The notes beneath the pieces are model-generated. The model saw only the letters and a program-made list of their open reading frames with translations, searched no databases and was not told where the DNA came from. The translations under genes were made by a program, and so were the position numbers. A DNA stretch of 7,245 bases from assembly GCA_007129695.1 (NCBI GenBank), contig SKVA01000268.1:1-7245 (forward strand), in the 5' to 3' direction. The first letter of the stretch is position 1. Each line of letters starts with the position of its first letter. This DNA comes from Spirochaetaceae bacterium (lineage in GTDB: Bacteria; Spirochaetota; Spirochaetia; DSM-27196; SLST01). This document shows, one piece after another, positions 7,220 through 7,245 of this stretch.

Positions 7220-7245
7220 ACGATGATGGGCGGTATTGGATTCGA

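Noticed and set aside
7223..7245. New gene starting with ATG at 7223 or 7226 after the terminator
   Set aside because: There is no ribosome binding site, only about seven codons remain, and it starts at the foot of the terminator stem.

Overview
The window is a GC-rich bacterial chromosomal segment with canonical Shine-Dalgarno sites and tightly packed genes. It holds one complete five-gene branched-chain amino acid operon on the + strand and, divergently, a carotenoid-type terpene synthase gene on the - strand. Nothing in the sequence fixes the phylum. No transposase, phage gene, tRNA, rRNA or CRISPR array is visible, and base composition is even except in the AT-rich divergent intergenic region. 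This looks like core metabolism rather than an island.

Layout: positions 1-48 (-) carry the first 16 codons of an unidentified gene running off the left edge. Positions 50-877 (-) encode a squalene/phytoene synthase family protein, most like phytoene synthase CrtB. Positions 878-1139 are a 262-base AT-rich divergent control region. It contains a plausible -35 element, a dyad, a 5'-UTR hairpin and an unexpected 37-codon open frame with a Leu/Ile cluster. The operon follows: ilvB (1140-2855), ilvN (2855-3421), leuC (3430-4845), leuD (4854-5471) and ilvD (5495-7168). A GC-rich inverted repeat at 7181-7219 closes it as a likely intrinsic terminator. The last 26 bases hold nothing I can support.

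How the genes work together: IlvB and IlvN form acetohydroxyacid synthase, the first common step of valine, leucine and isoleucine synthesis. IlvD is the dehydratase that makes the 2-keto acids. LeuC and LeuD form isopropylmalate isomerase, the second step of the leucine branch. The operon lacks ilvC, leuA, leuB and ilvE, which must lie elsewhere if the pathway is complete. Junctions between genes are a 1-base overlap, 8, 8 and 23 bases, which implies one transcript with translational coupling.

I do not see a previously undescribed system here. The points most worth a second look are the candidate leader peptide and RNA dyad before ilvB, an unusual residue run in IlvB at the position matching the plant sulfonylurea site, and the reduced ilv/leu gene set between a promoter region and a terminator.
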